Assembly: GCA_944332675.1 (NCBI GenBank)
Contig: CALVKJ010000004.1
Span: forward strand, 1 to 39,659
Direction of reading: 5' to 3'
Length of the DNA stretch: 39,659 nucleotides
Source: an uncultured Bacilli bacterium
GTDB taxonomy: Bacteria; Bacillota_I; Bacilli_A; RF39; UBA660
The first letter of the stretch is position 1; each line of letters starts with the position of its first letter. A program made the translations under genes and the position numbers. The notes below the pieces were generated by a model, which was not told where the DNA came from, made no database searches, and saw only the letters and a program-made list of their open reading frames with translations. Shown in pieces: positions 7,174 through 15,880 of this stretch.

Positions 7174-7533
7174 ATGAATGGTCAATTTTATCAAAATCCA
7201 ACATTTCCAAGTAATAATTATACAACTCCACCAGGTAATATTTCCATAAACGAAGTAAATGCGCAAAATGTACCTAGAGAACAAAGTTATATTGAAAACA
7301 TATTAAGACTTAATAAAGGGCAAAAAGTAAAAGCATATGTATCTTATCCCGATAGTAGTGCTTGGCAAAATAAAGTATATGAAGGAATCATCGAAGAAGC
7401 CGGAAAAGATCACTTAATTATTCGTGATACGATGAATAATATTTGGTACTTAATACGTATTATCTATTTAAATTACGTTGAATTTTTTGATCCAATTGTA
7501 TATTCTCATACTTATTCTGAAAAGACATATTAA
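7174..7533 (+). CDS. gerQ: GerQ-like protein (spore-coat GerQ family)
   Basis: Residues 36-107 match the GerQ core: EQSYIENILRLNKGQKVKAY, then WQNKVYEGIIEEAGKDHLII, RDTMNNIWYLI and YLNYVEFFDP. In Bacillus GerQ is a spore-coat protein needed for the coat-associated lytic enzyme CwlJ and is cross-linked by transglutaminase. The N-terminal 35 residues are Asn/Pro/Thr-rich and low in Lys, so the cross-linking segment may differ. Nothing else in the window is sporulation-specific, so the role here may not be coat assembly. The GAGGTGA ribosome site lies about 10 bases before the ATG. It stands alone between the YitT-family gene (divergent) and the M14 gene (convergent), and ends in a shared terminator. 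Confidence 0.8.
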   Translation: MNGQFYQNPTFPSNNYTTPPGNISINEVNAQNVPREQSYIENILRLNKGQKVKAYVSYPDSSAWQNKVYEGIIEEAGKDHLIIRDTMNNIWYLIRIIYLNYVEFFDPIVYSHTYSEKTY

Positions 7534-7560
7534 AAGAATCGCAAAAAAACGATTCTTTTA
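7531..7560. terminator. Bidirectional terminator
   Basis: An 11-bp perfect stem, TAAAAGAATCG/CGATTCTTTTA, encloses an 8-base A-rich loop; the arms give T-rich ends on both strands. It serves the gerQ-like gene (plus) and the M14-type gene (minus), whose stops flank it. Confidence 0.85.
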
Positions 7561-7568
7561 TTTATTAT

Positions 7569-8786
7569 CTATCTTGAACCAGTAATATAATTTTTAGATA
7601 TTTCTTCTTTCCGTTCTGATATAAATGCTAAAGTTTTAGCAAATGCTTCTTTATTACTTGTTATTGTTTTAGCATAAGTGCCTCTATCTCCATAAGGAGC
7701 AATTGGATTTCCTCCCATTACAGATAATTCTACTAATAATGTAACTGGCAAATAACTACGCATTAAATCACCACAACCTGTTATACTCGGTTCATCTAAA
7801 TAAGTTCTACCACCAGTTGCATAACCACAAGCTTCACCATAACAATTAGCTACTTCTTCATTTATTTTTTTATTTCTTTCGTAATTTTCATTATTAATAA
7901 ATTTATAAGGGCGATGATATACTACTCCACCAGTTCCATGATAAGTGATTAATCCCACAAAAGATTCACTTTCATGTAAACCAGATAACATATTAAATAA
8001 TGCTAAGTTTTCTGGTTCAAATTCAAAATGATTAGCATCTTTTCTCGGGCATCCAATCGGAGAAGGAATATTATTAGGTAAATTATTGTATCTTGCTCCT
8101 CCATAAGTTATTACTCCAGTTTGGGCATACATAGCTTCATTTTTGGGATTATCTGGGGTATTGGCATTTAAATCAACACCTGATCCATTAGCTGTCCAAT
8201 TAATCATTGATCCAGGTGGATAATGATAAGTATCCCAAAGTTTCTTAACACTTTCTTTTAGTTCATAATTATCATCACTTAGATCATCTGGTGTAACACT
8301 TGCAAACATCATTTGATGCATTTTTATTGATCTATCACTAGGATTTTCCCGAGTGTGGATATCATCTTGTTTAAAATTCCACCAGTAATCGTGGCAAATT
8401 TTTTCTATTTCCTCATCACTTGTACCATCGGGAATAACTTTTTTAATTGCAGTTGTATTAATCACGAATCCTTCCGGATTTTGCAAAGGAATAAAATGAG
8501 TAGTAAACTCTTCAGGATTAAAACTAGCAAATTTGCCTTCACCCCGAGCAATACTACTCATAAGTTGAGTTACAAAATCAACACTGATTAATTCATTACC
8601 ATGGGTTCCCCCCATTACAACTAAATGATTTGGTCCATCCCCAATTGTATAATGTTCTACCGGAAAATCACAACGCGTATAAACAAGAGGTTCTTGCTTA
8701 ATTACTCTAAAAATATTTCCTTCGTTATTTATTAATTCATTAATTCTTTCTTGATACTTTTGATAATCTAATAATTCATACCTCAT
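7569..8786 (-). CDS. M14-family zinc carboxypeptidase-like protein
   Basis: A 405-residue protein with the M14 metallocarboxypeptidase pattern. Zinc ligands are visible as THGNE (His62, Glu65) and YHGTGG (His283), with a likely catalytic Glu353 in LLVELSVMGGNP. SGVDLNANT (202-210) stands where many members have GVDLNRN; the usual substrate-binding Arg is Ala here. No signal peptide is seen, so it is probably cytoplasmic and may trim a peptide or peptidoglycan-derived substrate. The start MRYELLDYQKYQERI follows the metallo-hydrolase gene by 8 bases, so both are likely co-transcribed. Confidence 0.85.
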   Translation of the reverse strand: MRYELLDYQKYQERINELINNEGNIFRVIKQEPLVYTRCDFPVEHYTIGDGPNHLVVMGGTHGNELISVDFVTQLMSSIARGEGKFASFNPEEFTTHFIPLQNPEGFVINTTAIKKVIPDGTSDEEIEKICHDYWWNFKQDDIHTRENPSDRSIKMHQMMFASVTPDDLSDDNYELKESVKKLWDTYHYPPGSMINWTANGSGVDLNANTPDNPKNEAMYAQTGVITYGGARYNNLPNNIPSPIGCPRKDANHFEFEPENLALFNMLSGLHESESFVGLITYHGTGGVVYHRPYKFINNENYERNKKINEEVANCYGEACGYATGGRTYLDEPSITGCGDLMRSYLPVTLLVELSVMGGNPIAPYGDRGTYAKTITSNKEAFAKTLAFISERKEEISKNYITGSR

Positions 8787-8794
8787 ACATACCT

Positions 8795-9292
8795 CTAATA
8801 ATAATATTTAAAATTATTTTTTTCGTATCCCAGTTTAGTTGACCCTCCGTGCCCCGGATAAAGCACAATATCATCGGAATAATTACTAATCAAGTCTAAA
8901 CTTTTTTGCATATCTACATCACTACCTGTTGGTAAATCACATCTACCAATACTGTTTAAAAAGATAAAATCACCAACAAACATAACTTTTTCATCTTGAA
9001 AATAATAACTTACTGAATCACTACTATGGCCAGGAGTTTTTATTACTTCCAGTCCCATATCTAAAACATCTTTACTTTCCTTTATTTTAAAATAATCTTC
9101 CAATTCTCTTAGTGCTCCGATATGATCAAAATGGTGATGAGTAATTAAAATACCAACCACATTTTTACCTTGACAAGCATCTATTATTTTTTGTGCTTCA
9201 TCACCAGGATCTATAATAATTGTTTTATTATTTTTAGTAACAATATAGCAATTTTCTTCTAAAGAACCTACAACTAATCTTTCTATTTTCAT
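8795..9292 (-). CDS. Metallo-beta-lactamase-fold hydrolase (glyoxalase II-like)
   Basis: A short (165-residue) MBL-fold protein of the YqgX/GloB-like group. The dinuclear metal motif THHHFDH is at residues 51-57. Further ligands are in TPGHSSDSVSYY and FVGDFIF, and near the end in LYPGHG. Such enzymes hydrolyse thioesters such as S-lactoylglutathione analogues; the substrate here is unknown. The frame is open to a TTG at 9301 (giving MGFMKIE); I chose ATG 9292 because MKIERLVVG is the natural domain start, though ribosome-site evidence is weak. It follows the Asn-rich protein by about 10 bases. Confidence 0.85.
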   Translation of the reverse strand: MKIERLVVGSLEENCYIVTKNNKTIIIDPGDEAQKIIDACQGKNVVGILITHHHFDHIGALRELEDYFKIKESKDVLDMGLEVIKTPGHSSDSVSYYFQDEKVMFVGDFIFLNSIGRCDLPTGSDVDMQKSLDLISNYSDDIVLYPGHGGSTKLGYEKNNFKYYY

Positions 9293-9301
9293 AAACCCCA
9301 A

Positions 9302-11167
9302 TTAATAACAAGTATAATAATTACTAGAAAAAACTGTAGAATCAAAAACACTTATACTATCAGTAGTAATATTGCTACTATCGATTATCATATTTGTTCC
9401 ATCAGTTAAAGATAAAACATAATTATTATCTATCATATTAACTTTGCCAAAATACGCATTAGTATCAAGTTGCAATAATCCAGAATTAACTAAATCTTCT
9501 ATCGTAACACAAGTTACTTCATTACCTTGTAAAGATTGACTTGTAAAATACAAACTAGCAACATTAACAACTTCTTGACTTGTTAGCAAGAATTGTTCTT
9601 CGCTACTTCCACTAGATAGCAAATTCTCTAAACCCAATTTTTCAAAAATATCATTAATATTATTTATTATTGTATTTTGATCATTTACAGTTAAAGTATT
9701 TACATCTTTAGCATCATTAAATTTTTTTTCTGAAACTAAATCACTACCAATATTGCTAGAAAGATTTACATCTAAATTCAAACTAACACCATTAGCAACT
9801 AACGAAATAGTACCAACTGTATCTTTTTGTGTATCACTAACATTAGTTGTTGTAATATCTACATTCATACTTACTTCTGAATCATTTAAATCTGATTCAA
9901 AATCAAATGCAATGTTTTTGACGTTATCACTAGCATTACTAACACTTAAATTAAATGTATAACCAGTAACTTCAATAATACATTTAAAAGTATAATCTTT
10001 AGTATTATAAGTTATATCAAAAGTACCTTCTGTATTTTCATAATATAATCTTACATCATCACCATTAACTGTTACATCAATTACTTCTTCATTAATTGTT
10101 AGATCATAATTATCTTTACTAACTTCATCTAAACTAATTACTAAATCACTAGTTGTAAAATCAAAACTTTTTAAATCTCCACTAGGTATTTTTACTACAA
10201 CTTCTAAAGAAAAATCTGCTATTGTTGATGCATCAATAATTGGTGTAGAAATATTTAGTGTTTCTAAGAATGCCACCATATCAGCATATTCTTCAATTAA
10301 TTCATTTAATTTATTAGCAAACGCTTCTTTATTACTATCATCTACTCTATAAGTATAAATTGCAGTAAGCCCACTAATTTTAGTAGTAACATTAGTTTCT
10401 TCGATAGCAGTACCAAGATATTTTGCAAAATTTTTCAAAAAACTTTGCATATCCATTATTGTTTGTAACCCTGATGTATCTATACTTGCAAAAGGATTAC
10501 TTTCTAAACTACTATATAAAGCATCAGGATATAAATCCTCAGAAACTAAATACATATTTGCTTCATCTATATACATTTCAGCATTAAGTAAAGAATCATT
10601 TTCCTTAAGTAATTCTAAATTTAAATCCATTATTTCTTTTGTGCTAGAAAAACTAAAATCAAAATTAAATGTAGTATCATTAAACATAGATAATTCTTCC
10701 ATATTTGTATTTATTTGAAAATCCCCACTAGTAACACTATCAGTTTCGGGATCATAATTATAACCCGCAAACATATTATCAACAAAACTTGAAAATTCTT
10801 CAATCTTTTCTTCAATATACTTTGGAGCAGTAAAATTATAATTAATATAAACTACTGTAGCTATTATAGCTAAAACAACAACACCAACTATAACACCAAT
10901 AATAATAAATAATTTCTTTTTACTCTTAGGTTTATCAGTATTATTTTCTCCTCCACCAACAGCTGCAGCATTATTTAAATCACTTGATATAGAATTATTA
11001 TTTTCTGCAATAAAGTTATTATTTACCCCCATTTCATTATTTGCAGTAGTTTCTCCTACTCCAACATCATTTAAATTGTTATTTGCAATACTAGTTTCAT
11101 TATTAGAGCTAGGTATTGCATTTTCATTACTAACATTACTGTTAGCATCAAAAAAATCATTTTTCAT
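9302..11167 (-). CDS. Asn-rich-tailed single-pass membrane protein, unknown function
   Basis: A 621-residue protein with three parts. Residues 1-76 are a low-complexity, Asn-rich tail (SNNETSIANNNLND and similar). KPKSKKK (79-85) marks the inner face of one membrane helix (about 86-108). The remaining ~510 residues are extracellular, rich in Asp, Ser, Thr and beta-strand-like segments. There is no signal cleavage site and no sortase motif; the sequence ends with VFSSNYYTCY. I do not recognise the large domain; it resembles the generic uncharacterised type II surface proteins of uncultured Firmicutes. A clear promoter lies upstream at 11200-11229, and the two enzymes downstream appear to be in its transcript. 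Confidence 0.7.
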   Translation of the reverse strand: MKNDFFDANSNVSNENAIPSSNNETSIANNNLNDVGVGETTANNEMGVNNNFIAENNNSISSDLNNAAAVGGGENNTDKPKSKKKLFIIIGVIVGVVVLAIIATVVYINYNFTAPKYIEEKIEEFSSFVDNMFAGYNYDPETDSVTSGDFQINTNMEELSMFNDTTFNFDFSFSSTKEIMDLNLELLKENDSLLNAEMYIDEANMYLVSEDLYPDALYSSLESNPFASIDTSGLQTIMDMQSFLKNFAKYLGTAIEETNVTTKISGLTAIYTYRVDDSNKEAFANKLNELIEEYADMVAFLETLNISTPIIDASTIADFSLEVVVKIPSGDLKSFDFTTSDLVISLDEVSKDNYDLTINEEVIDVTVNGDDVRLYYENTEGTFDITYNTKDYTFKCIIEVTGYTFNLSVSNASDNVKNIAFDFESDLNDSEVSMNVDITTTNVSDTQKDTVGTISLVANGVSLNLDVNLSSNIGSDLVSEKKFNDAKDVNTLTVNDQNTIINNINDIFEKLGLENLLSSGSSEEQFLLTSQEVVNVASLYFTSQSLQGNEVTCVTIEDLVNSGLLQLDTNAYFGKVNMIDNNYVLSLTDGTNMIIDSSNITTDSISVFDSTVFSSNYYTCY

Positions 11168-11199
11168 AAATCATACCCTTCCTATTTAATTATACTATG

Positions 11200-11229
11200 A
11201 TTATAACATTTATTTCGACAATTTTCCAA
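11200..11229 (-). promoter_or_regulatory. Promoter of the 9302-11167 gene
   Basis: On the minus strand TTGGAA (11229-11224), 18 bases and a perfect TATAAT (11205-11200) precede the start by about 30 bases. A second TATAAT (11194-11189) lies closer to the gene but has no good -35 box. Confidence 0.55.
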
Positions 11230-11234
11230 CATAG

Positions 11235-11259
11235 AAAAAACTGATACTTAATATCAGTT
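11235..11259 (-). terminator. Terminator of the ftsE-ftsX-pcsB-like operon
   Basis: On the minus strand an 8-bp perfect stem AACTGATA/TATCAGTT with a 5-base loop runs into a T tract. It touches the stop codon of the M23 gene. Confidence 0.85.
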
Positions 11260-12500
11260 TAATCAAACCATTGAGTTCTTGAATAAAACCAAGATCCTTT
11301 ACCAGGAAATCCTGGAGGTTCTATTAAATTAGCTGTATATTTAGCCCAAGTTGTATAAGCTCCAACAGATACTCCAAAATGTAGGTGAGCACCAGTAGTA
11401 CAAGTATCATATCCGCCATTCTTCTTAGCTGTTGAATAACCACCAGACAAGGCAATAACATCATTAACAGTAACAGTATCCCCTACACTAACATACATTT
11501 CTAACAAATGGGCATATTGGGTAGTATAAACTTCACCATTTACTACTGTTTGAATATATATTTGATTTCCCCCACAAGAGCTACGACTTACAGTTTTAAT
11601 TACCTTTCCAGATGCTGCTGGATAAACTTCAGTTCCTTCAGAAACTCCAATATCTATACCACTATGGTAACTACTTTGTCCAGGAACACTTCGCCATCCG
11701 AATAAACTAGTAATACGACCTTTAGTAACAGGCTTTAACCAACCATAATTATTAATATACCATTCATAATCAGAATCACTCAAACGTGCATAACAAGCAC
11801 TAATAGTTTCTGTTTCGGTACAACCCATATCCTCATACATTTTTATAGTATTTTCCATAAGTTCTATTTCCCCATCAAGATCCATAGAAATATCAGAAAA
11901 TTGGATAATACTTGCATCAATTTCTTCTAATTGTCTTTGATATTCGGCAATATTTGCATTAAGTTCTTCTTCATACTTTATTAACTCTACTTGTTTTTGT
12001 TCATTTTCTTCAATTAAATCTTCCAACTCTACTAATTTTTCTTGATTATAGTTAGATAACATTTCAATGGCATCACTACGCATTATAAGTTCTGTCATAC
12101 TACTAGAATCTGTAATAAATTCCATATATGAATTATTACCTTGTAATATTTGATAATATGCCATCAAATCTTGAGTTTGTTGATCTAATTCAGCAATTTT
12201 TTCATTTGATTCTTCAATACTTTTCTTAGCCTCTTCAACATTTATTTTAGTTTCTTCAATTTTGGCATAAGCATCACTTATTGCTTTGTTTTTCGCTTCT
12301 TTTTCCGCTTCTGAAACTTCTTTTTCGTGTTCCGCATCAGCTTTTTCTTGATATAAATTTTCAAGTTCCTGACGCATTCCCGCTAAAGTATCAGTATTAC
12401 TTGCTGCTTTAACATACATCGGTTCTAAAATATATAAAGCCAATATTAAGAATACAAATATATATCTAATAAAATATTCACTTAACTTCTTTATATTCAC
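11259..12500 (-). CDS. PcsB/EnvC-like secreted M23 peptidoglycan hydrolase
   Basis: A 413-residue exported protein. A hydrophobic signal segment covers about residues 11-33 (ending YVKAA). A long charged coiled coil follows (about 36-225), then a C-terminal M23 (LytM) domain with ligands in SSYHSGIDIG (His279, Asp283) and AHLHFGV (His372, His374), so it looks active. The coiled coil plus hydrolase, directly after ftsE and ftsX, is the arrangement of PcsB or EnvC, in which FtsEX activates cell-wall splitting at division by moving the coiled coil. In streptococcal PcsB the enzyme domain is CHAP; here it is M23, as in EnvC and mycobacterial-type partners. The GTG start at 12500 lies about 6 bases after AAGGGAG. 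Confidence 0.88.
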   Translation of the reverse strand: MNIKKLSEYFIRYIFVFLILALYILEPMYVKAASNTDTLAGMRQELENLYQEKADAEHEKEVSEAEKEAKNKAISDAYAKIEETKINVEEAKKSIEESNEKIAELDQQTQDLMAYYQILQGNNSYMEFITDSSSMTELIMRSDAIEMLSNYNQEKLVELEDLIEENEQKQVELIKYEEELNANIAEYQRQLEEIDASIIQFSDISMDLDGEIELMENTIKMYEDMGCTETETISACYARLSDSDYEWYINNYGWLKPVTKGRITSLFGWRSVPGQSSYHSGIDIGVSEGTEVYPAASGKVIKTVSRSSCGGNQIYIQTVVNGEVYTTQYAHLLEMYVSVGDTVTVNDVIALSGGYSTAKKNGGYDTCTTGAHLHFGVSVGAYTTWAKYTANLIEPPGFPGKGSWFYSRTQWFD

Positions 12501-12516
12501 GTTTACTCCCTTCTTA

Positions 12517-13410
12517 TTATATCTTTAAATACTTTCTTACAGCTTTTAAACTACCAAGCATACCAACTACAGCTCCCAAAACTACTAATACTAAAGATAC
12601 CCAGAAAACAAAGTTATATGGTTCAATTAGTACTATCATATTTGAGAATATATGACCATTTAAAGCTCCATATAAAATAACATAACCATAAATTGTAATA
12701 CAAATTGGTATTATAGCACCGATAACTCCAATGATTAAGCCTTCAATTATAAATGGAATTTTAATAGTAATATTACTTGCCCCAACTAAACGCATAATTT
12801 CAATAGCACTTCTTCTACTAAAAATCGTCAGTTTAATAGTATTACTAATTAAGAATGCTGTTACTATAATAAGAGCAATAACAATAACTACAACAACTTT
12901 TTCAACAACATTGAATGCCGAAATAATTGAATCAACCATACCTTCGCCATATTTTACTGTATCTACACCACTAATAGAACTGATATATTCGGCAGTATCA
13001 GATAAATGGTTAACATCTTCAACTCGCACAATGAATGAATCCATCAAAGGATTTTCATCTAAATAATTTAAAACTGTTTCAAAAGTGGAATCATATTCAC
13101 TCATTTCTTCTTTCCATTCAGTTTTACTTTTAAATTCTATTTCTGCTACATTATCTTGACTATCAATATCTGCTCTTATGTTATTTATATCTTCTTCCGT
13201 AACTGTATTACTTAAATAAACTACTATACTAAGTTCATCTTCAATTGACTTAGTTGCATTTTCAATATTAGCAGCACAAATAAGAGCAACTGAAACCAAA
13301 ATCAAAGTAATTGTTGTACACATAATAGAAGCAAAACTTAAACTGAAATTTCTAAGAACACTTTTAAAAGCATCACGAATGCTTCTTCCAAAAATTCTAA
13401 CTGCCCTCAT
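12517..13410 (-). CDS. ftsX: Cell division protein FtsX
   Basis: FtsX is the membrane half of the FtsEX complex that signals across the membrane to a peptidoglycan hydrolase. One membrane helix near residues 20-45 (SLSFASIMCTTITLILVSVA) is followed by an extracellular loop (about 50-155), then three more helices, the pattern of the family. NTIKLTIFSRRSAIEIMRLV is the conserved cytoplasmic stretch. The frame is open to ATG 13434, but ATG 13410 (MRAVRIFGRSIRDAFKSV) gives the natural start and overlaps ftsE by 14 bases, with AAAGGAAG about 10 bases upstream. It lies between ftsE and the M23 hydrolase. Confidence 0.93.
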   Translation of the reverse strand: MRAVRIFGRSIRDAFKSVLRNFSLSFASIMCTTITLILVSVALICAANIENATKSIEDELSIVVYLSNTVTEEDINNIRADIDSQDNVAEIEFKSKTEWKEEMSEYDSTFETVLNYLDENPLMDSFIVRVEDVNHLSDTAEYISSISGVDTVKYGEGMVDSIISAFNVVEKVVVVIVIALIIVTAFLISNTIKLTIFSRRSAIEIMRLVGASNITIKIPFIIEGLIIGVIGAIIPICITIYGYVILYGALNGHIFSNMIVLIEPYNFVFWVSLVLVVLGAVVGMLGSLKAVRKYLKI

Positions 13411-14098
13411 GTGTCTTATAACTTCCTTTCGCATAATCGCCAGCTAAAATGCCGTGTTCAATTAATAGGACTCTTTTTTTCATTCTATTAACTATATCTC
13501 TATCGTGCGTAGCCATTATAATAGTTGTTCCCAAATCTTTATTAATACCTTCAATAACTTTCATAATTTCTTTACTAGTATCAGGATCCAAATTACCAGT
13601 TGGTTCATCACAAATAAGTAGTTTTGGATGATTAACTATAGCCCTAGCAATACAAACTCTTTGTTGTTCCCCACCAGATAATTCTCCCGGGAATGATCTT
13701 ACCTTATCCTTAAGGCCTACTCTTTCCAATGCTTTCATTACTTGTGGTCTTATTTCACTAGCTTTCATACCAACACATTCTAAAGCAAAAGCTACATTTT
13801 CATAAACTGTAAGTTTTGGTAATAATTTAAAATCTTGAAACACTATACCTAATTTTCTTCTCAATTTATAAACACGGCCATTACGTATCTTACCAACATT
13901 TAACCCACCAACCATAACAGTTCCACTCGTAGGTTTTTCTTCTCTATATAACATTTTTATAAAAGTAGATTTACCACTAGCAGTAAGACCAATAACAAAA
14001 ACAAATTCTCCCTTTTCAATGGAAACCGAAACATCTGCTAAAGCAGTAACACCATTTTTATAAACTTTATTAACATTTTTTAATTCAATAAACTTCAT
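13397..14098 (-). CDS. ftsE: Cell division ATP-binding protein FtsE
   Basis: FtsE is the ABC ATPase of the FtsEX complex. Walker A is GLTASGKST (residues 37-45), the signature LSGGEQQRV (140-148), and Walker B LLICDEPTGNLD (160-171), with the H-loop in IMATHD. It has 233 residues, normal for the family. The start at ATG 14098 (MKFIELKNV) follows GGAGG by 5 bases; the ATG 12 bases upstream overlaps that ribosome site and is rejected. It is the first gene of the ftsE-ftsX-hydrolase operon. A TATAAT lies at 14121-14116 without a convincing -35. Confidence 0.96.
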   Translation of the reverse strand: MKFIELKNVNKVYKNGVTALADVSVSIEKGEFVFVIGLTASGKSTFIKMLYREEKPTSGTVMVGGLNVGKIRNGRVYKLRRKLGIVFQDFKLLPKLTVYENVAFALECVGMKASEIRPQVMKALERVGLKDKVRSFPGELSGGEQQRVCIARAIVNHPKLLICDEPTGNLDPDTSKEIMKVIEGINKDLGTTIIMATHDRDIVNRMKKRVLLIEHGILAGDYAKGSYKTHEGS

Positions 14099-14115
14099 AT
14101 GGTCCTCCATAATAA

Positions 14116-14121
14116 ATTATA
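14116..14121 (-). promoter_or_regulatory. Probable -10 box of the ftsE operon
   Basis: A perfect minus-strand TATAAT lies 17 bases before the ftsE start. No good -35 box is visible at the expected distance, so this is a tentative promoter for ftsE-ftsX-hydrolase. Confidence 0.4.
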
Positions 14122-14195
14122 TCATAAAAGATATTTAATTAAATGGTAAATTTATGAAATTTTACACTATTTACTATAATTTTACCTATTAAAAT

Positions 14196-14224
14196 TTGTA
14201 TAAAATATAAAAATTTTATATAAT
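14196..14224 (+). promoter_or_regulatory. Promoter of the MurJ-type gene
   Basis: TTGTAT (14196-14201), 17 bases and a perfect TATAAT (14219-14224) precede the TTG start at 14248. The -35 box matches consensus at only three positions. Confidence 0.5.
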
Positions 14225-14247
14225 ATACCTAATGGAGATGAAAAAGT

Positions 14248-15861
14248 TTGAAAAAAAATGAATTTATCGAAGGAGCCTTAATTGCTACAATTGCTATAAT
14301 TTTATCCAAAATTTTAGGGGTATTATATGTAATTCCTTTTTATAATATCATCGGTGAAAATGGTGGCTCTTTGTATGGTTATGCTTATAACATTTATAAT
14401 TTCTTTTTAATTATTTCATCTGCTGGTATCCCACTTGCTATTAGTAAAATAACTAGTGAATACAATACTTTAGGTAAACAAAAAGAAAAAACATATATGT
14501 TTAAATACGCCAAAAAAATAATATTTATTTTTTCCGTAATTTGTTTTCTTATATGTTTTCTAGGAGCAAACTTCATTGCTGATTCCATTGTTGGTAACTT
14601 AACTGGTGGAAATAGCGTTAGTGATGTTGCCTTTGTCATTCGCTGTGTATCATTTGCAATATTAGTAGTTCCCATATTATCAATATCTCGTGGATACTTA
14701 CAAGGACATAGATATATTACTGCCCCCTCAATTGGTCAAGTTATTGAACAATTAGTCCGCGTATTAGTAATTGTAATTGGATCATATGTTGCTCTTAAAA
14801 TATTTAATCTAACAACTGTTCAAGCTGTAGGTATTGCAGTCTTCGGAGCTTGCGCTGGAGCTTTAGTATCATATTTATATTTAATTATTAAAATGCACAA
14901 AGTTAAAGATAAAATCTTTGTACCAGATGCTACTGTAACCAAAACAGAAAAAAAGGAAATTTTTAAAAAATTAATTGGTTATTGTATTCCTTTCATTATC
15001 ATCAACGCCGCCAATAGTTTATATAATACTGTTGATATGATTTTAGTTATCAACGGTCTAAATAACCTAGGATATGCCGCAACTGATGTTGAAACAATCA
15101 GTAGTGTCTTTACAACTTGGGGAAGCAAATTAGTAAGTGTAGTAACTGCAATAGCTACGGGACTAGTAATAAGTCTTATTCCTTCAATAGTTGAAGCATT
15201 TACTAAAAAAGATATGCAAGAGGTAAATAGTCAATTTAATAAAACTATTCAAGTATTACTTTATGCTATATTACCTCTATCAATATTTTTAAGTATATTT
15301 GCTAATCAAGTTTGGACGATCTTTTATGGTGAAAGCTTCTATGGGCCAAAGATTTTCCAATTCACCATTTTACTGGCTATTATGGATAGTGCTTACATAA
15401 TGATTTGTAGTGCTTTACAAGGCTTAAGTAAAACTAAACTAATTTATACTTCCGTTGCGTGTGGACTAATTACTAAAACAATTCTAGATCTACCGCTAAT
15501 GTATTTATTTAACTATTTAGGAATATATCCTTTCTATGGTGCAATATTAGCTTCAGCCATCGGATATACTTTATCGCTAGGTATACCACTTGCAACGCTT
15601 CATAAAAAATATCATTTTGATTATAAACAAACTTTAAAATCCCTTCCTAAATTATTTTTTACAATCATTATTTTAGTAGTATTAGCGCTATTAATTAGGC
15701 ATTTTATATTTGCTCATATTACTACTAAAGTATATATGCTTATTGCTTTAGCTATAACTGGTCTAGCTCTTGCTGCAATATATTACTTAATGAATCATAA
15801 ACTTTTAAATGAACTCCTCGGTGAAAGAATACTGAGTAAATTCAAAAAGGTAAGAAAATAA
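14248..15861 (+). CDS. murJ: Lipid II flippase, MurJ/SpoVB (YtgP)-type MATE/MOP transporter
   Basis: A 537-residue polytopic membrane protein with about 14 hydrophobic helices, of the MOP-exporter superfamily. The start KNEFIEGALIATIAIILSKI and the phrases YAYNIYNFFLIISSAGIPLA and SISRGYLQGHRYITAPSIGQ are typical of the Gram-positive YtgP/SpoVB branch that flips lipid II for peptidoglycan synthesis. Which branch member it is (MurJ itself or a SpoVB paralogue) cannot be settled here; the gene symbol is tentative. The start is TTG, 8 bases after GGAGATG. It converges on two FemX-type genes that also act on lipid II, with a shared terminator that encodes the same last residues, KKVRK, in both proteins. 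Confidence 0.88.
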   Translation: MKKNEFIEGALIATIAIILSKILGVLYVIPFYNIIGENGGSLYGYAYNIYNFFLIISSAGIPLAISKITSEYNTLGKQKEKTYMFKYAKKIIFIFSVICFLICFLGANFIADSIVGNLTGGNSVSDVAFVIRCVSFAILVVPILSISRGYLQGHRYITAPSIGQVIEQLVRVLVIVIGSYVALKIFNLTTVQAVGIAVFGACAGALVSYLYLIIKMHKVKDKIFVPDATVTKTEKKEIFKKLIGYCIPFIIINAANSLYNTVDMILVINGLNNLGYAATDVETISSVFTTWGSKLVSVVTAIATGLVISLIPSIVEAFTKKDMQEVNSQFNKTIQVLLYAILPLSIFLSIFANQVWTIFYGESFYGPKIFQFTILLAIMDSAYIMICSALQGLSKTKLIYTSVACGLITKTILDLPLMYLFNYLGIYPFYGAILASAIGYTLSLGIPLATLHKKYHFDYKQTLKSLPKLFFTIIILVVLALLIRHFIFAHITTKVYMLIALAITGLALAAIYYLMNHKLLNELLGERILSKFKKVRK

Positions 15862-15880
15862 CTACTTTCTTACCTTTTTT
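15844..15880. terminator. Bidirectional terminator spanning both stop codons
   Basis: A 14-bp perfect stem, AAAAAGGTAAGAAA/TTTCTTACCTTTTT, with an 8-base loop covers the last codons of the flippase gene (plus) and of the FemX-type gene (minus). T tracts lie on both sides. Because the arms are coding, both proteins end in KKVRK. Confidence 0.9.
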
